From positions 19,161,289 to 19,225,288 of the forward strand of contig QVOM02000001.1 in the NCBI GenBank assembly GCA_003586115.2: DNA of 64,000 bases, written 5' to 3'. Below the pieces are notes generated by a model. That model ran no database searches, was not told the origin of the DNA, and worked only from the letters and a program-made list of their open reading frames with translations. Both the position numbers and the translations under genes were made by a program. The DNA comes from Salvator merianae (lineage: Eukaryota; Chordata; Lepidosauria; Squamata; Teiidae). Positions 1 through 11,348 of this stretch are shown one piece after another (the first letter of the stretch is position 1; every line of letters begins with the position of its first letter).

Positions 1-429
1 TACTTTGTAACATCTTAAAATCTTTAATAAATATTTTTTAAGAATCTTTCAATACTGATTGGTGCTATCTTGCTATGTGGAACTGGACATGTAGGTTTGA
101 TTCTCCGAGACTCAACGCTGATACTAGGGGTCTTTAGCTAGTGTTCTTGCACTGAGTACTGGAGTACTGCTGAAAAATCTCAGTATTTACCCCAATGTCA
201 CGGCCTGGCTGGCATTTATCAGGTTCAAAAAAGACAATTAGAATTGAATCAAAGTGTGTTTGTGGTTATAAATGGCATGCATATTTGTACACAAATAAAC
301 AAATTAGTACAGCATGTTGCAGGGGATATTTAAGGAAATCTCCATGACATTGAAGTTAAATACCTAAAGATCTAACCTCTACCTTAGTACCTCTTCACAT
401 CCTCCTTGTGTTTTGCTTTCTGTTTTCAG
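1..429 (+). other. POU6F1: POU6F1 intron (3' part), upstream of first visible exon
   Basis: No coding exon is visible here. The stretch ends in a pyrimidine-rich tract and an AG at 428-429, which is the acceptor of the exon starting at 430. In the known POU6F1 gene a short first coding exon lies upstream, so this is probably the end of that intron. I see no recognisable repeat in it. Confidence 0.7.
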
Positions 430-655
430 GTGATTGTAATGTCTGGTCATGAAACCATCAGAGTACTGGAGGTGGGGGTGGATGCTTCACTCCCTGTGGA
501 AAACGAAGTGAAATCTCTGAAAACAACATCAGCTACAACCACCACAGGAGAAGGAGGAGGTGGTAGTGCTCCTGTGAGTTGCCCTCCGGAATCCAGTGAG
601 GCAGGAAAGGCTGGGAGAGAGCAGAAACCAGAGAAGACATGTGGAGAGGCGGGTG
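430..655 (+). CDS. POU6F1: POU6F1 coding exon 1 in window (N-terminal region)
   Basis: This exon encodes the N-terminal part of POU domain class 6 transcription factor 1 (Brn-5 type), a nuclear DNA-binding regulator. It starts in phase 0 after the AG at 428-429 with V-I-V-M-S-G-H-E-T-I-R-V-L-E, which I recognise as the POU6F1 N terminus. It ends before a GTAAGA donor at 656, leaving one base of a split Gly codon. A methionine at 439 could be an internal start, but the family protein normally has about 16 residues from an exon upstream of this one, outside the window. The second half is low-complexity (Thr run, Gly run, Glu/Lys rich) and less conserved than the start. No DNA-binding residues lie here; it is part of the long regulatory N terminus. 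Confidence 0.9.
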
Positions 656-1407
656 GTAAGAGATTCTTTGATTAATCCCTCGTTCCATCCATCTTGTCCC
701 AGGAGACCATGCCAAGAAATAGGTCAGCTAGAGAACTTCTGATAAGTCTTTTAGATCTCATTTTATTTATTCTTTTTTAAAAATTTATTTAATATCTTTA
801 AATCGGTCACAGATCATACTCAACAAGTTGCATATGATCTGTGAATGATTTAAAGATACTAAAATTTGGTAAATACAGTTCACACATGGAGTCAGAATAT
901 AATAACAATGGAGTCTGCATTTTGAAAAAGTCTATTTTGAGAATCATCCTTTGCATTTTAATTAATATATATGAAATAAATTCCATACTAGCAAACTCCC
1001 AAGTGATCTTATACCACCACTTCATAGAAAGTAGTTCTTTAGTTTTCCATGAATGAACTATTACTTGCTCAACAGCTAGCAAAGAATAATTTATTAACTG
1101 GTTGTATTTTACAATATTATCATCTCCTCCATAAAGATGACAAATCCCTAATTCTAGAGACAAATCCAAATCTATATGAAGAATATTTGAAATCTCATTC
1201 TGTATTTGATTCCAGAAGTTCCTAATTATTGGGCAATTCCAAAACCAATGAAAATAATTTCATATCCTCTGCAACATTTAGGTGAGAGGGTGGAAATCAT
1301 CCGTGAAAGTTATTTTAGATCTCATTTGATAGCAGCATGTGTTCTGAAACAGGAGAGTACTTACCTTCTTTGGACTTGGGTAAGATCCTCATGGTGCCAT
1401 TATGGCA

Positions 1408-1463
1408 CAATGCATGCACTATGAGAGTGCAAGGTCTGCCCAACCCTGCACTCTCATAGCACA
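1408..1463. repeat. Imperfect inverted repeat
   Basis: Two arms of about 20 bases built on the same GCACT-ATGAGAG-TGCA pattern face each other around a short CTGCCCAACC spacer. The arms match with a few mismatches. It resembles the centre of a foldback MITE, but I could not define outer ends or target duplications. Confidence 0.45.
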
Positions 1464-2609
1464 TAAGGTGCACTGGCTGAATGCAATATTGCACGGACCC
1501 ACCTGAACTGCTTGTTCAAGAACTTGAAAGGCAGAGTGGGAGTAAACCATACGTGTAGGCTGGGAGGGTTTGCACAGTAATGGAACACGGGAGATAGCCC
1601 ACTGGGATCAATGTCACCTCTTGTGACTGTCAACATCACAGCTGTGGAATGAAATTTCCCCGGCTGCAATGTTGACTGCATGCTGCTGCTTTGAGACAAG
1701 TGCTGTTTGCATAGTGCTCTTTTTAATATGCAGGGAGAAAAATGTGACACACTCCTGTTGTGTGACTCTTGTCTTGCTGGTATGATTAAACAATGTTTCT
1801 CATCACCTAGCTGATCCAGAAACATGGAGCATATTCAACAATCAGGTGAATGCAGGGAGGGATGATTTTTCTGGTACAGGTTGCTTGAGAGATTTGGCAA
1901 ATAGTTGTTACGCTCAGGTTAGCAACATCAGAGATATTTTAGAGCAAGTAATTTCACTAGCTAAAGCCTCTGGCTAAAACTTTCTGTCATAAGGCATTCC
2001 TTCACTTGGCCTTTGCATTCCAAGCTTTCACAGCAGTGGAGGATTCAGAAAACAAGCAAGTGATTGCAAAGTTTGTTAATAGGCAAAATATCAATGCTAG
2101 AATAGACGTGCCGAGATAAGAAGCCAAGGAAGAATTTGATGAAGCAGGGGCAAGCTGAGGGCAAATACAGAAGGCACCTGCAGAGCAGGAGTCTCCTTTG
2201 AAAATGAGTTTCTCATATTGGGGAACAGCAGATTTGCACAGGAAGAGAAGCAGCAACTATTAGAAAAGAGTGAATTTCCCTGAAGCAAACTAGGAGCAAG
2301 TGTGCTACTGGTAAGTGATCTGTTCTCGTCCAATTGCCACATCTCCCCTGCGCAAACCACTACAGGAGGCAGGCCATGTTAAAAGGCCCCACATGTTAGA
2401 TGGTATGCAGAGTTTCCTGTAACTTATGTAACAGACAGTAAGAAGTAAATGTTTCTTTGCTGGTCATTTGAGTGTGTAGACAGTCTGAGTAGAGTGGGGA
2501 CTATAGCGTGGCAGAGACAGGGCAGTAGCTTGGAGGAAAGCCAAAGTTTCACCCATGTGAACTGGATCTTAATCCATTGCACCCTGAGGTCTGGGGTGGG
2601 CAAGGGCAA

Positions 2610-2838
2610 ATTTTTCAAGGTAGTAGATACAGATTAGATATTAGAAAAAACTTTCTGACAGTAAGGGCGATCAGTCATTGGAACAGGTTGCCACAGGAGG
2701 TGGTGGGCTCTCCTTCACTGGACGTCTTCAAGGAGAGGCTGGACAGACATCTGTCTGAGATAGTTTAGTGAATCCTGCATTGAGCAGGGGGTTGGACTCG
2801 ATGACCCTGGAGTCCCTTCCAACTCTATGATTCTATGA
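2610..2838 (+). mobile_element. CR1 LINE, 3' terminal fragment
   Basis: The sequence carries the end of a CR1 reverse-transcriptase frame (R-N-F-L-T-V-R, then W-N-R-L-P-Q-E-V-V, then a D-V-F-K-E-R-L-D block). The typical CR1 3' UTR follows: a 'gcattgagcagggggttgga' stretch and terminal repeats of ATTCTATGA at 2822-2838. It is 5'-truncated, as is usual for CR1, and lies in the sense direction of POU6F1 within an intron. Confidence 0.85.
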
Positions 2839-2941
2839 AAGGTGTCCCTCGGTTGTGTCACACTGAGCCATAGGCTCCTACAGCCCTCAAAGAAATCCAT
2901 GCTCCTTCCAGTTTAGAAGGAATAGAGAAAACAGAGGGATG

Positions 2942-3075
2942 TTTCCTTTCCTTTCCTTTCCTTTCCTTTCCTTTCCTTTCCTTTCCTTTCCTTTCCTTTC
3001 CTTTCCTTTTCCTTCCTTCCTTCCTTCCTTCCTTCCTTCCTTCCTTCCTTCCTTCCTTCCTTCTTTCTTTCTTTT
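2942..3075. repeat. Compound pyrimidine microsatellite (TTTCC)n-(TTCC)n-(TTTC)n
   Basis: About 13 units of TTTCC are followed by about 13 units of TTCC and a few TTTC units. The plus strand has only C and T for more than 130 bases. Apparent Lys-Glu-Gly-Arg proteins read from the opposite strand are artefacts of this repeat. Confidence 0.97.
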
Positions 3076-3409
3076 CGAAATCTTGAAAATGTAAAGATTG
3101 AAAGAAACTGCATGGATGGAACTCGGCTGGAGTGGAAAGATTAAGGTCACTTCAGAAGGCATATAATGAAATCTTGTATTGGATGCAGCCTCTCTCCGTG
3201 GCCACTTGGGTACTAGAGGGGGGATCAAGATTTAAGGAAATGGGACGGTGGGATACTTAATTCATTCCTTGCCTGACCTTTTCCTGGTGCAAATTCCCTT
3301 CCTTCAATGGAAGATGCTTTCATGCCATGCCTTCTAGTAAGCGGCAGTGGTTCAGCATGGATAAAATATGAACAGATAAACACAAATTATTTGTCTTCTC
3401 CTTCCCAAG

Positions 3410-3531
3410 GTGAAGTGAAATCTCTGCCTGAAACAACCCCTGTGCCTACCCCAGGAGTTATCCCATTCAGCCAAGTGACAAGCCAGCAAACACAAACTCT
3501 AACTCCCGTCACAGTACAAGCTGCACCACAG
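3410..3531 (+). CDS. POU6F1: POU6F1 coding exon 2 in window
   Basis: This exon follows acceptor AG at 3408-3409 and precedes donor GTAACT at 3532. Two bases complete the split Gly codon and 40 whole codons follow, ending in phase 0 at A-A-P-Q. The encoded stretch is rich in Thr, Pro, Gln and Val (T-P-V-T-V-Q-A-A-P-Q at the end), like the regulatory N-terminal half of POU6F1. No catalytic or DNA-contact residues are expected here. The phase fits both neighbouring exons. Confidence 0.88.
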
Positions 3532-4446
3532 GTAACTATCCTACAGTTCCACAGCATCAAACATATAGAAAGTAGTCTGTTGGCCAGTAAACAAAGGAAA
3601 ATAGTGCATTCAGTTTCTGCAGTACGTTGGGAAAAAGGCCTTGGGGAAGACGACTAATGGAGAAACAGAAACAGTTGCTGAAATTCCTTTCTTTTGAAGC
3701 AGTTTTAAGGTTCTGGAACAGAATTCTAAAACTGTGTTCTAGAATTTTCGGGTTCTGGCTGCTTGGGTTCTCTGCAGATGAAGAAGCTAAAGCTGCCTCT
3801 TTAAACTTTCTGCTGAGATTGCTTTGACACCCTGAAATAAGTTTCTCTTTTTAAAATGTTTCTTTGACAAGGCTTTGTAGAAATCAAATGCACTCTTCCA
3901 GTGTTTGTTGGCAGGCATGTGGTTTGGCTTTTTTAGAACATGCGTATTGTACTGTAAGGCATTGGAATGTAACTGGGCCAGCAGCTCTTCACAGGATATA
4001 AACAAGAGTAAATACTTGGTTTTTAGTTTCTTAATTTTCTGTTTTGGGGCCTTACACAATAAAGGAATCACAACAACATATTTGTTGAGGAGAAACTTCT
4101 TGTTTGTAAAGCCAGGGTCCAAAAGCACACATATTTTACTCTCTGTAAGCTCAAATGGAGCAGCAGTTGTTGAGAATAAATTGTTTGAAGAACAAGTAAA
4201 ATGGTGTACATTTCCAAGCTTGCAAAAGACCTTTCCATGTAATCATTTTTTCACACCCTGAACAAATAAAAATTTCTTGTAATTTTGCTGCAGGCATTAT
4301 TCTGTTTGCTATATTTTTCTACCCCAGGGAAAATATGGCTGAACCCAAATCAGCTCTCAAGGCATTCTCCAATGTTATCAGTCACCACACAGTTCTTCCT
4401 ACCATCCTGGTCCACATCATTATGCAGCTCCTTCATGCAGCTTATT

Positions 4447-4530
4447 ATTATTTATTTATTCAGTACATTTTTATCCCATCCTTAAGTTTAAAAGGACTCT
4501 CAGAGCAGCTTAGGATACATAATGCTAGAG
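4447..4530 (-). mobile_element. L2-like LINE/SINE 3' tail
   Basis: A TTTATT run is followed by the complement of the 'gggataaaaatgtactg' type tail and a degenerate 'aaagctgctctgagag' stretch, typical of reptilian L2-related 3' ends inserted in minus orientation. It is short and degenerate. Confidence 0.45.
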
Positions 4531-5021
4531 AACTCCCTGCTCTCAAGCTTAGGAGTCAAGTTTAATCTAGTCAAGTTTAGAGTTTAAAGTTATATTCCCT
4601 TTGTTTTACAAATCATACCAAAGTACTTTAATTGAGCCAATTAATGGCTTTTGTTGAATGTTGAAGCACCCACCTATCTGGATTTTTAAACTAGGTGTGG
4701 GCTGTCATTCCATGCCCATCGTATGGAGAGAGAATCAAGAGTTGCAAAAATCCATAGTTCAAAACAAGCAACCCAAAAAAATGGCCTTGACAGAAAATAA
4801 TCAGAGATTCCATAGAATGGTGATTTTAGTGACAAAAATTGTCCTGTGTATTTAAGAGGATTTTTTTTTCATTCCTCTTTCCGGGGCAAGTTTTTTTTCC
4901 CTTTTATCACTTCAATTTTATCTCCTGAGAAAAAAAAAGATACCCCTGAGTTGAAAAATTTAAAATGTGTTGAGCTGCTTTGAAAGAATAAGGGCCTGTT
5001 CGCACTTATCATCCTAGTATG

Positions 5022-5220
5022 GTATTACACAGCGGTGGCCACTGACTTTAAGGGCGGATGTTCGCACCCTGCGGAAAGCATGCCATGGCTGTTTGCGGGG
5101 CCTCTGGCTTCCCTGCTGTGACAGTACGAAGACCCAGAGGCCCCACCTAACAGCCATGATGCGCTTTCCACAGGGTGTGAACACCCACCCTTAAAGCCGG
5201 CGGCCACCGCTGGTATTACA
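5022..5220. mobile_element. hAT-like foldback MITE (copy A) with 8-bp target duplication
   Basis: The element runs from 5030 to 5212 (183 bp). It begins CAGCGGTGG and ends CCACCGCTG, and is almost a full palindrome with arms of about 80 bases. GTATTACA stands on both sides (5022-5029 and 5213-5220), a perfect 8-bp target duplication as hAT transposases make. The interior shares the 'ctttaagggtgggtgtt' block with the MITEs at 7668 and 21092. There is no transposase gene, so it is non-autonomous. It is inserted into the centre of a second inverted repeat (arms near 5013-5026 and 5217-5234). Confidence 0.9.
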
Positions 5221-6653
5221 AAACCATACTAGGTGGTAAAGACACAGCACGCTGGCAATCATTCGCACGTTGCATGCTGAAACAGCTCCGTACTGGGCCA
5301 GCAGCACATGAGTTCAAATGACCCAGCCAGGGCAGGCCAGATCACCATGGCAACGTGGAAGGAAACATCCAGCATGCACTTGCACATTATTATGACAATC
5401 CAGAAGCCACGCATAACTGCGCAACCTCATTCATGCCACCATGCCCACTCACTGCACCACACTTGGAAGAGTGTGCAGACGCTGGCATTCGGGAGTGAGC
5501 CAGATGTTCCTGGTAAGTGTGTGGACTGCTAAAAAGCAGTCCACTGCTGGATGGCTTCAGGGGAGGCTGCAGCAACTTCTGGTAAGTTGCCATGGCTCCC
5601 CGGTGGGGACAGGCCTCATCAGTGAGCGGACCAGCGCATAATCAAAAGAAGAACAATCTAATTGCAATTACATCCACTTGCAGAGGTACACTGAGATCCT
5701 TTACTAGCTAGGTGAAGCCAGTGATTTTAGAGCAAGGTGTGTTTACACCATTTACTTATACTCCAGCTGCTTTTGTCAAGTAAGCATCTCAGCCTCCCCT
5801 GAAGCATCAGACCAGGATTGTTACCTGACCCCTCAACTGGAAATAAATCTAACCCTGCCTGCCATTTTTATGACCCTGTGTGACACTGAGGGTGGCATAA
5901 TGAGTGGTGAGTCCACCGAAAATGTTACACAGTTACACTAGCCATTCCAGGATATATCCAGGGATGACAGATCTGACAATTTTAATTTCCCATATTTTTT
6001 GCTCCATATTCTCAATCTAAAGCTTAGTTCAGCCTATAGATTTTTCATTTGAAAATTCATGTCTTTGCTAGCCATTTTCCCCGATACATTTTTGTGTGCT
6101 TTTTTTACTCCCACTAAAACATGCATTTTGTGCCTGCTTTTCTTTCTGTCGACATTGCACAACTGTTAGAGACCCACATTTCTAAGGATGCTTGTTTTTT
6201 GAGTTAGCAAATAGATCTGGGAAGTGTGACTTCTGTAAATATGCATTCATGAGCCCGCTCTGTGAATCCCTCCCTGATCCCCAGATATATCTCAGGCATA
6301 GAAAAGATGTTGATAAGTTGCCAGGGGCATAGTGCTGTTGATGAGCGCATGGGGGTGGGCCTTGGTGGAAAACACAGCCAAGGTGCATTAAGGCTGTGAA
6401 AAAGATTTTAAAAAGCCCCCAGATTCACTTGATGTTGACTTTGCAACCAGCCCCCATATCTGTGCTGCAGAGCTGGATCTGCCCAGCTGCTGGCACGGGG
6501 CAGAAAGCCACACACAGCTCAACTCAGGCAGGCATCTCCTGGCTGGGCTGGGCCTCCTGTGGGCTCGCAAACGTGGCTGCTGCACTGATACTGTCTGCAG
6601 TGGCGTTGATTTTTTTTTCCCTTTTCTTTTTTAAATCTTGTTTACTTTTGCAG

Positions 6654-6879
6654 GTCTTGACTCAGGAAAACTTAGCAACAGTTGTGACAGGCGTAATGGT
6701 TCCAGCAGGGGCAGTTACTCAACCTCTTCTTATCCCCATCAGTATTGCAGGTCAAGTGGCAAGTCAGCAGGGGCTGGCTGTGTGGACATTTCCTGCAGCA
6801 ACGGTCGCTGCCCTCCCAGGACTGACGGCTGCCTCTCCTACTGGGGGAATTTTCAAATCACCTATAGCCAATTTGCAAG
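6654..6879 (+). CDS. POU6F1: POU6F1 coding exon 3 in window
   Basis: Bounded by acceptor CAG at 6651-6653 and donor GTAACC at 6880. It starts in phase 0 with V-L-T-Q-E-N-L-A-T-V and is strongly conserved with the vertebrate POU6F1 stretch containing G-A-V-T-Q-P-L-L-I-P-I-S-I-A-G-Q. It is hydrophobic, Gln- and Thr-rich, without charged clusters, as in a glutamine-rich activation region. 226 bases leave one base of an Ala codon that the next exon completes. Mid-exon W-T-F-P-A-A-T-V-A-A-L-P-G-L-T-A-A-S-P matches the family. Confidence 0.93.
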
Positions 6880-8827
6880 GTAACCACCGTTTCCTAGAAA
6901 AATCCTTTACTGTTGGCAGTGGCTCACTGCATAGGCAAAACTTGGAAACCTTTTTGTTCTAGGAAGAGGGTTTCTGAAATATTCTTGCACGTTTTCAAGA
7001 GAAGTTATCCATTTGCACACATGTGGAAGCTTGGGTGTCAATTTAACAGAGTCATGGGCAGACTCTTTTTTTTTTGGGGGGGATACATTTGCTGAGAAGG
7101 GAAAGGGTATGATGGGTGTTGGTGTTAATATTAATATTTGCTCTTCACAGTTGGAAAATGTGACTTCCTAATTGAATGTGAGTCTGTAGATTTACAATAA
7201 TGCCATTTGACCTCTGCAGCAATGCTGTTCCACATCAGTAGAGAACAGCCACATGCATGTGACATTCACCCAAGGCATCTAATAGAGGCCAGACAACAGG
7301 AGAGGCAATTTACATGGCTCTTTCTCCACCTGGTGTAGAGGCTTCTGGTGCATGTGCAGGCCACACTGCACTGGGAGCCACTCTGTTTGGTTTGTAGTGA
7401 CACTATGGCCGCTGCAGTCCAAATCAAGGTGTCGGAGGCAAGCTACTTCAGAGCAGGGAAATCCTACCCTGAACTAACGTGCCCTGTCCCTTCTCAGGGT
7501 AGCATCAAGAAGACCCGTTTGATGGGACCAGTTCAAATTGAACCAAACCACGGAGAGTTTGCATGAACCAGTCGAACACCCATGTTTACTTCAAACAGGT
7601 TCAATTTTGGAATAGTAGCCTTTTAAAAAGAGCTTTAAAAAGTTTTAGTATAAATCTTAAAAATGAACAGCGATGGCTTGTCACTTTAAGCGTGAGTGTT
7701 CACATGTCACTGGAAGGAGCGATCGCTGGCTGTGAAAATACGCCCCTCCCTGGGCAGGTTTTGCAGTGCTCTGCTGCGGCAAAATGCAGACCCCACAGCC
7801 AGCGATCTCCCCTTCCATCAAATGCAAACACCCACGCTTAAAGCAACAAGCCATCGCTGAAAATGAACAGGCACAAACCTGTTTAATGTTCGACCACAAA
7901 CAAGGTTGAGTCTGTTGAGCCCGGTTCAAGTTTGAACCAAACCACGGTTTTTATGTTTGCTCACATCTCTATGTAGTACCAGTGATTTACATTGGTAGAC
8001 TGTGCCTCTGTGGACACACAGACTGAGTTCCCACAGTTCTCCGAATCCCCAGTTTTCCATAGGCAGCAATTATTTCATAGCACAGCTGTCACCAAACTGT
8101 GGTTTGTGGGAACCAGACAATAGTATTATATAAGAATTGCCTGTATTTCAAAGAGACTATCCAAACAAGGACACAGTTAAGAAAATAAGGCCAAACAGAA
8201 TTCTTTCCATAGAAATGCTAATCATTTAGAGTCAATTTACAAAGAAGCTTGTGATGTGAAAACTTTTTACTACTGTTGTAATTTTGAATGCCTATTCTCT
8301 TTCAGCCCTTTTCTCAGTGCTGCTGCCGCTGCCTCTGCCTATTTCCAAGAACTCTCAATTTGGGGAGGAAGTTATAGAAAGAATTAACAATTAATTCACA
8401 AGTTTTTGCATGCTTGTGCCAACATTAAGTTGATATAATAAAAAAATGTCACCAAGTATACTATGTTTTGCTTATCTTAATCTTTTGTGGTAACAACTGG
8501 TTGGATGCAATATATTTACTTCTGCCTTTTAGCCTTAAGGCATGCCTTAAACATGTGTCTATTTAGAGATAAACCCTAGTGAATTTAGTGATCAGTACCA
8601 AGAGCTTTCCTTCCTTTAACTTCAGCTATGTATTCTTTCATAGACTTCCAAATAGGTAATTCCATATCTACGCATTGTGGCTATTCCAGGCATAGGATTG
8701 CAGCCTTGGATATACAAGTTTTGTATGGATCAAAACTATACAAGTGTTGGTGAATCAAAACTGTGGAGCAATGTGACCGTTTCCATTGGAACTACTGATT
8801 GTCTCTGATTTTATCTTGATCTCACAG
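6880..8827 (+). other. POU6F1: POU6F1 intron with nested hAT-like MITE
   Basis: A 1.95-kb intron. The only structure recognised is the MITE at 7668-7859 within a repeat whose outer parts (about 7510-7640 and 7870-7965) contain repeated 'ttcaaattgaaccaaaccacgg' type segments. The stretches 6890-7500 and 7970-8820 show nothing I can name. The acceptor before 8828 is TCTCACAG. Confidence 0.8.
7660..7867. mobile_element. hAT-like foldback MITE (copy B) with 8-bp target duplication
   Basis: The element (7668-7859, 192 bp) begins CAGCGATGG and ends CCATCGCTG. AAAATGAA flanks it at 7660-7667 and 7860-7867, a perfect 8-bp duplication. The inverted arms carry the 'ctttaagcgtg' block shared with copies A and C. 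It is non-coding and inserted in intron DNA that itself looks repetitive. Confidence 0.9.
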
Positions 8828-9078
8828 CTGCCGCAGTGCTGAACACGACAATACAAGCCCCTCTGCAGCCCACCCAGCCTGTGCAGGCACAACCAACAGT
8901 CCAGCCACGGCCTCCGGTCCAAGCACAGACTGCATTCCAGCCACAACCTCAGCCTCAGCCTCAGCCAGCCATTTTGCCGCAGCCTGCCACAGCCTCTGCG
9001 GCACCTGTCGCCAAGCCATTGGAAGCTCAGACTCAGATCACCGTGCAGCCTGCAGGATTTGCCTTTAACCCTGGAATA
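8828..9078 (+). CDS. POU6F1: POU6F1 coding exon 4 in window (Pro/Gln-rich)
   Basis: Follows acceptor CACAG at 8823-8827 and ends before GTAAGG at 9079. Two bases complete an Ala codon, then 83 codons end in phase 0 at F-A-F-N-P-G-I. The exon encodes the Pro/Gln-rich part of the activation region, with a P-Q-P-Q-P-Q-P-Q run from CAGCCT codon repeats around 8937-8970, and ends in the conserved I-T-V-Q-P-A-G-F-A-F. The PQ repeat is the least conserved part and may vary in length between individuals. Confidence 0.92.
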
Positions 9079-10565
9079 GTAAGGAGCTGAAAAACTTCAT
9101 GGAAGAGGAATTGGTAGCTAGCTGAAATGCTTGGGAAGCAGAGGTTGTGTTCAACTAGCTTTCAGCGAGATGCACTTCTTCTTTTTTTTAACTGCTTGTA
9201 GGTCTCCTTAGAACATATGGCATGCCCTAAGACTACTTATGTTCTTATCTGTCCTTCAAGATGTTCCCATTATATATACAAGCAGCAATTTCTCGCTGGG
9301 TATGGGGATTTCATGACATACCAAATAAATACCATTCCAGTGGTGGCTGTAGAGCAGGGAGAACTGTGGTCCTTCAGATTTTGCTGAACCATAGCTCTTA
9401 TCTGCTACTGCGTAGATAGTGATTAGAGATGATAGAGATCAGCACATGTAGCTTACTCTAGACTTGCTGTTGCTCAAGTGACTGCAACCCTATACAGAAC
9501 TTCTGGAGGCAGGAAGACTATTCAAAACAGGATGTTGCTTGGCATAGAGGAGTGTAATAGGTAGATGGTGAAAATAAAAAGTGGAAGTTCTACTTTGAAC
9601 CTATGAATGGGTGAGAAACCTATAGCTATCCAGTTACCATCATAGATATAACTCTTGAACATCCATTTATCTGGTACATTTATACTTATTGTAGCATATC
9701 TGATGTAAATGTCCAAAACCAGATAATGAACAATGCAAACTCCAGTTTAGTAAAATGATGCATTATTGAGTCCTTTACCATTGTGAAGTGTGATGTCTAA
9801 TGAATGAACCATGTTGGAATTGTGAAGCCATAAATGGCACTTGGTCACGCTTAGTGTCACTTTGTGTTATCAGAATGATGGCTATAGTTACAGCTATCTC
9901 TTATGTAACACCGTTTTCTACAGCTTACCATTATATAATGTGGCACTTGCAATTACTTTGGTATACTGGGTCTGTTCTTCATGGCACCACGGACTTGTGT
10001 TAGTAGACTAAGGACCTTTCTGTGGTCTGGATTATGCAGTCTGCCCATGAATGGGATGGATTGCCTTTAGACAGGATGAATGCCGTCTGCACAGCAACAA
10101 CGTATTCCTGACTAGCCTTTGTGGAGCCCTAAAGCTCAATGGTGCAGTAAGGCGCACCACCAAAATGGTTCCCTCTGTAAACCAGGAGATGCAGATATGT
10201 ATCTTTTGCATGCCTTCATGATCTGGATTTGGCCCCGCAAATACTCAGGTGGACCAGCTAAATTAAGTCTACCAGCAATCTGGACAGTAGCTTCCATCTG
10301 TCAAGAGCAACATACTTTTATTTTTTTGAAAGAGGAATACTTACTACAAGAACTTAAACCCCTTTTGAGTGTTATTACTCACCTGCCGGCACTTTTTCTC
10401 TGCATCAGTAGAAGAAATGGTGCCAGTGTGGTGGTTCCATCTGCTGGAAGCCAGGCACTACAAGATGCAGCCTCACTGCTACTTTACTCTTACTTTAAGA
10501 AATGTGACATGGAGGAGACTGAGCTGAGAAAAGCAGAAATCCCATTGATCCAAACCCTATTTGTT

Positions 10566-10760
10566 TGTGTTTATTTGTGGCACTTATATCCTGCTCTTCC
10601 GCCATGAGGCCAAGGCAGGGCAACCACTCTCTGAGGAGGGTGGAGAGACAGTGACTGGTGGCCCCAGGCCATGCAATGTGCTTCAGCAGCCAGCACTTTA
10701 GCCACCATTTTATGCTGGCTCTGACTGCCATGTGGTACTGCCAGCAGGTTGGCCCCGCCT
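10566..10760 (-). mobile_element. Degenerate L2-like interspersed repeat
   Basis: The plus strand shows the reverse of a LINE/SINE 3' tail (tttatttgtggcacttatatcc, then a gcc-rich 'aaggcagggca' stretch) followed by sequence resembling reptilian repeat bodies. It is degenerate; ends are approximate. Confidence 0.35.
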
Positions 10761-11088
10761 TAAATAAAGTAATGTAAGTTTGTTTGGTGGGCAGCTGCAG
10801 CAGCAGCAGCTGAAGCATAAAGCAAGACATATACATGAGAAAGAAGTGTACCACGGTGACAGTTAAGTAACAAGTCATCTGCATATGACATTAAGACAGT
10901 ATCCACAGGGAAACAGCACTACAACCATAACACCCTTCCTCTTGCATGCACCTGTCAAATCACAGTGAAGGAATCCCCAGCCAAGATTATGATGGGCAGG
11001 GAGATTTCCCCCCACACCTGTGGCAGGATAGGTGGAGGGAGGGAGAAGTAACCTTCATCATCAAGTCTTAGAATTACAGATAATCCTG

Positions 11089-11090
<2 letters not shown>

Positions 11091-11125
<35 letters not shown>
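11091..11125. repeat. (GT)n microsatellite
   Basis: About 17 uninterrupted GT dinucleotides in a POU6F1 intron. Confidence 0.98.
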
Positions 11126-11126
<1 letters not shown>

Positions 11127-11348
11127 CTTCCCTGCCCATCACAATCACAACTGAGAACTCCTTTGCTGTGATTTAATGGGTGGGGAGGAGAGCTTCCCCA
11201 TAGTGCAGAACCAAAGCGACATCCTTGCTTTCAGATTTGGAGGGGGGAGGGGTTAGAAGACAAGGCAATAGACAGACACCACTGAAGGGACCAGTAAGAC
11301 CCCTTGAGTGGCAGCAACAGCAGGGCTGCTGCCATGAGAAAGAAAGAG

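Larger units (their letters stand above)
656..3409 (+). other. POU6F1: POU6F1 intron with CR1 fragment and pyrimidine microsatellite
   Basis: A 2.75-kb intron from the GTAAGA donor to the acceptor AG at 3408-3409. It holds an imperfect inverted repeat near 1408-1463, a plus-strand CR1 LINE 3' end at about 2610-2838 and a long pyrimidine tract at 2942-3075. No further exon was recognised. Short open frames between 807 and 2400 have no recognisable protein similarity. Confidence 0.85.
3532..6653 (+). other. POU6F1: POU6F1 intron with L2-like repeat and hAT-like MITE
   Basis: A 3.1-kb intron. It contains a minus-strand L2-like 3' tail near 4447-4530 and a hAT-like MITE at 5030-5212 set inside another foldback repeat. 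I recognise nothing in 3532-4440 or 5640-6600. The acceptor is preceded by a long T-rich tract. Confidence 0.82.

Noticed and set aside
2887..3228. Lys/Glu/Gly/Arg-rich proteins on the minus strand
   Set aside because: Translation of the pyrimidine microsatellite.
10119..10607. A 162-codon open frame in a POU6F1 intron
   Set aside because: No domain, no codon pattern of a real exon, and its 3' half runs into repeat-like sequence.
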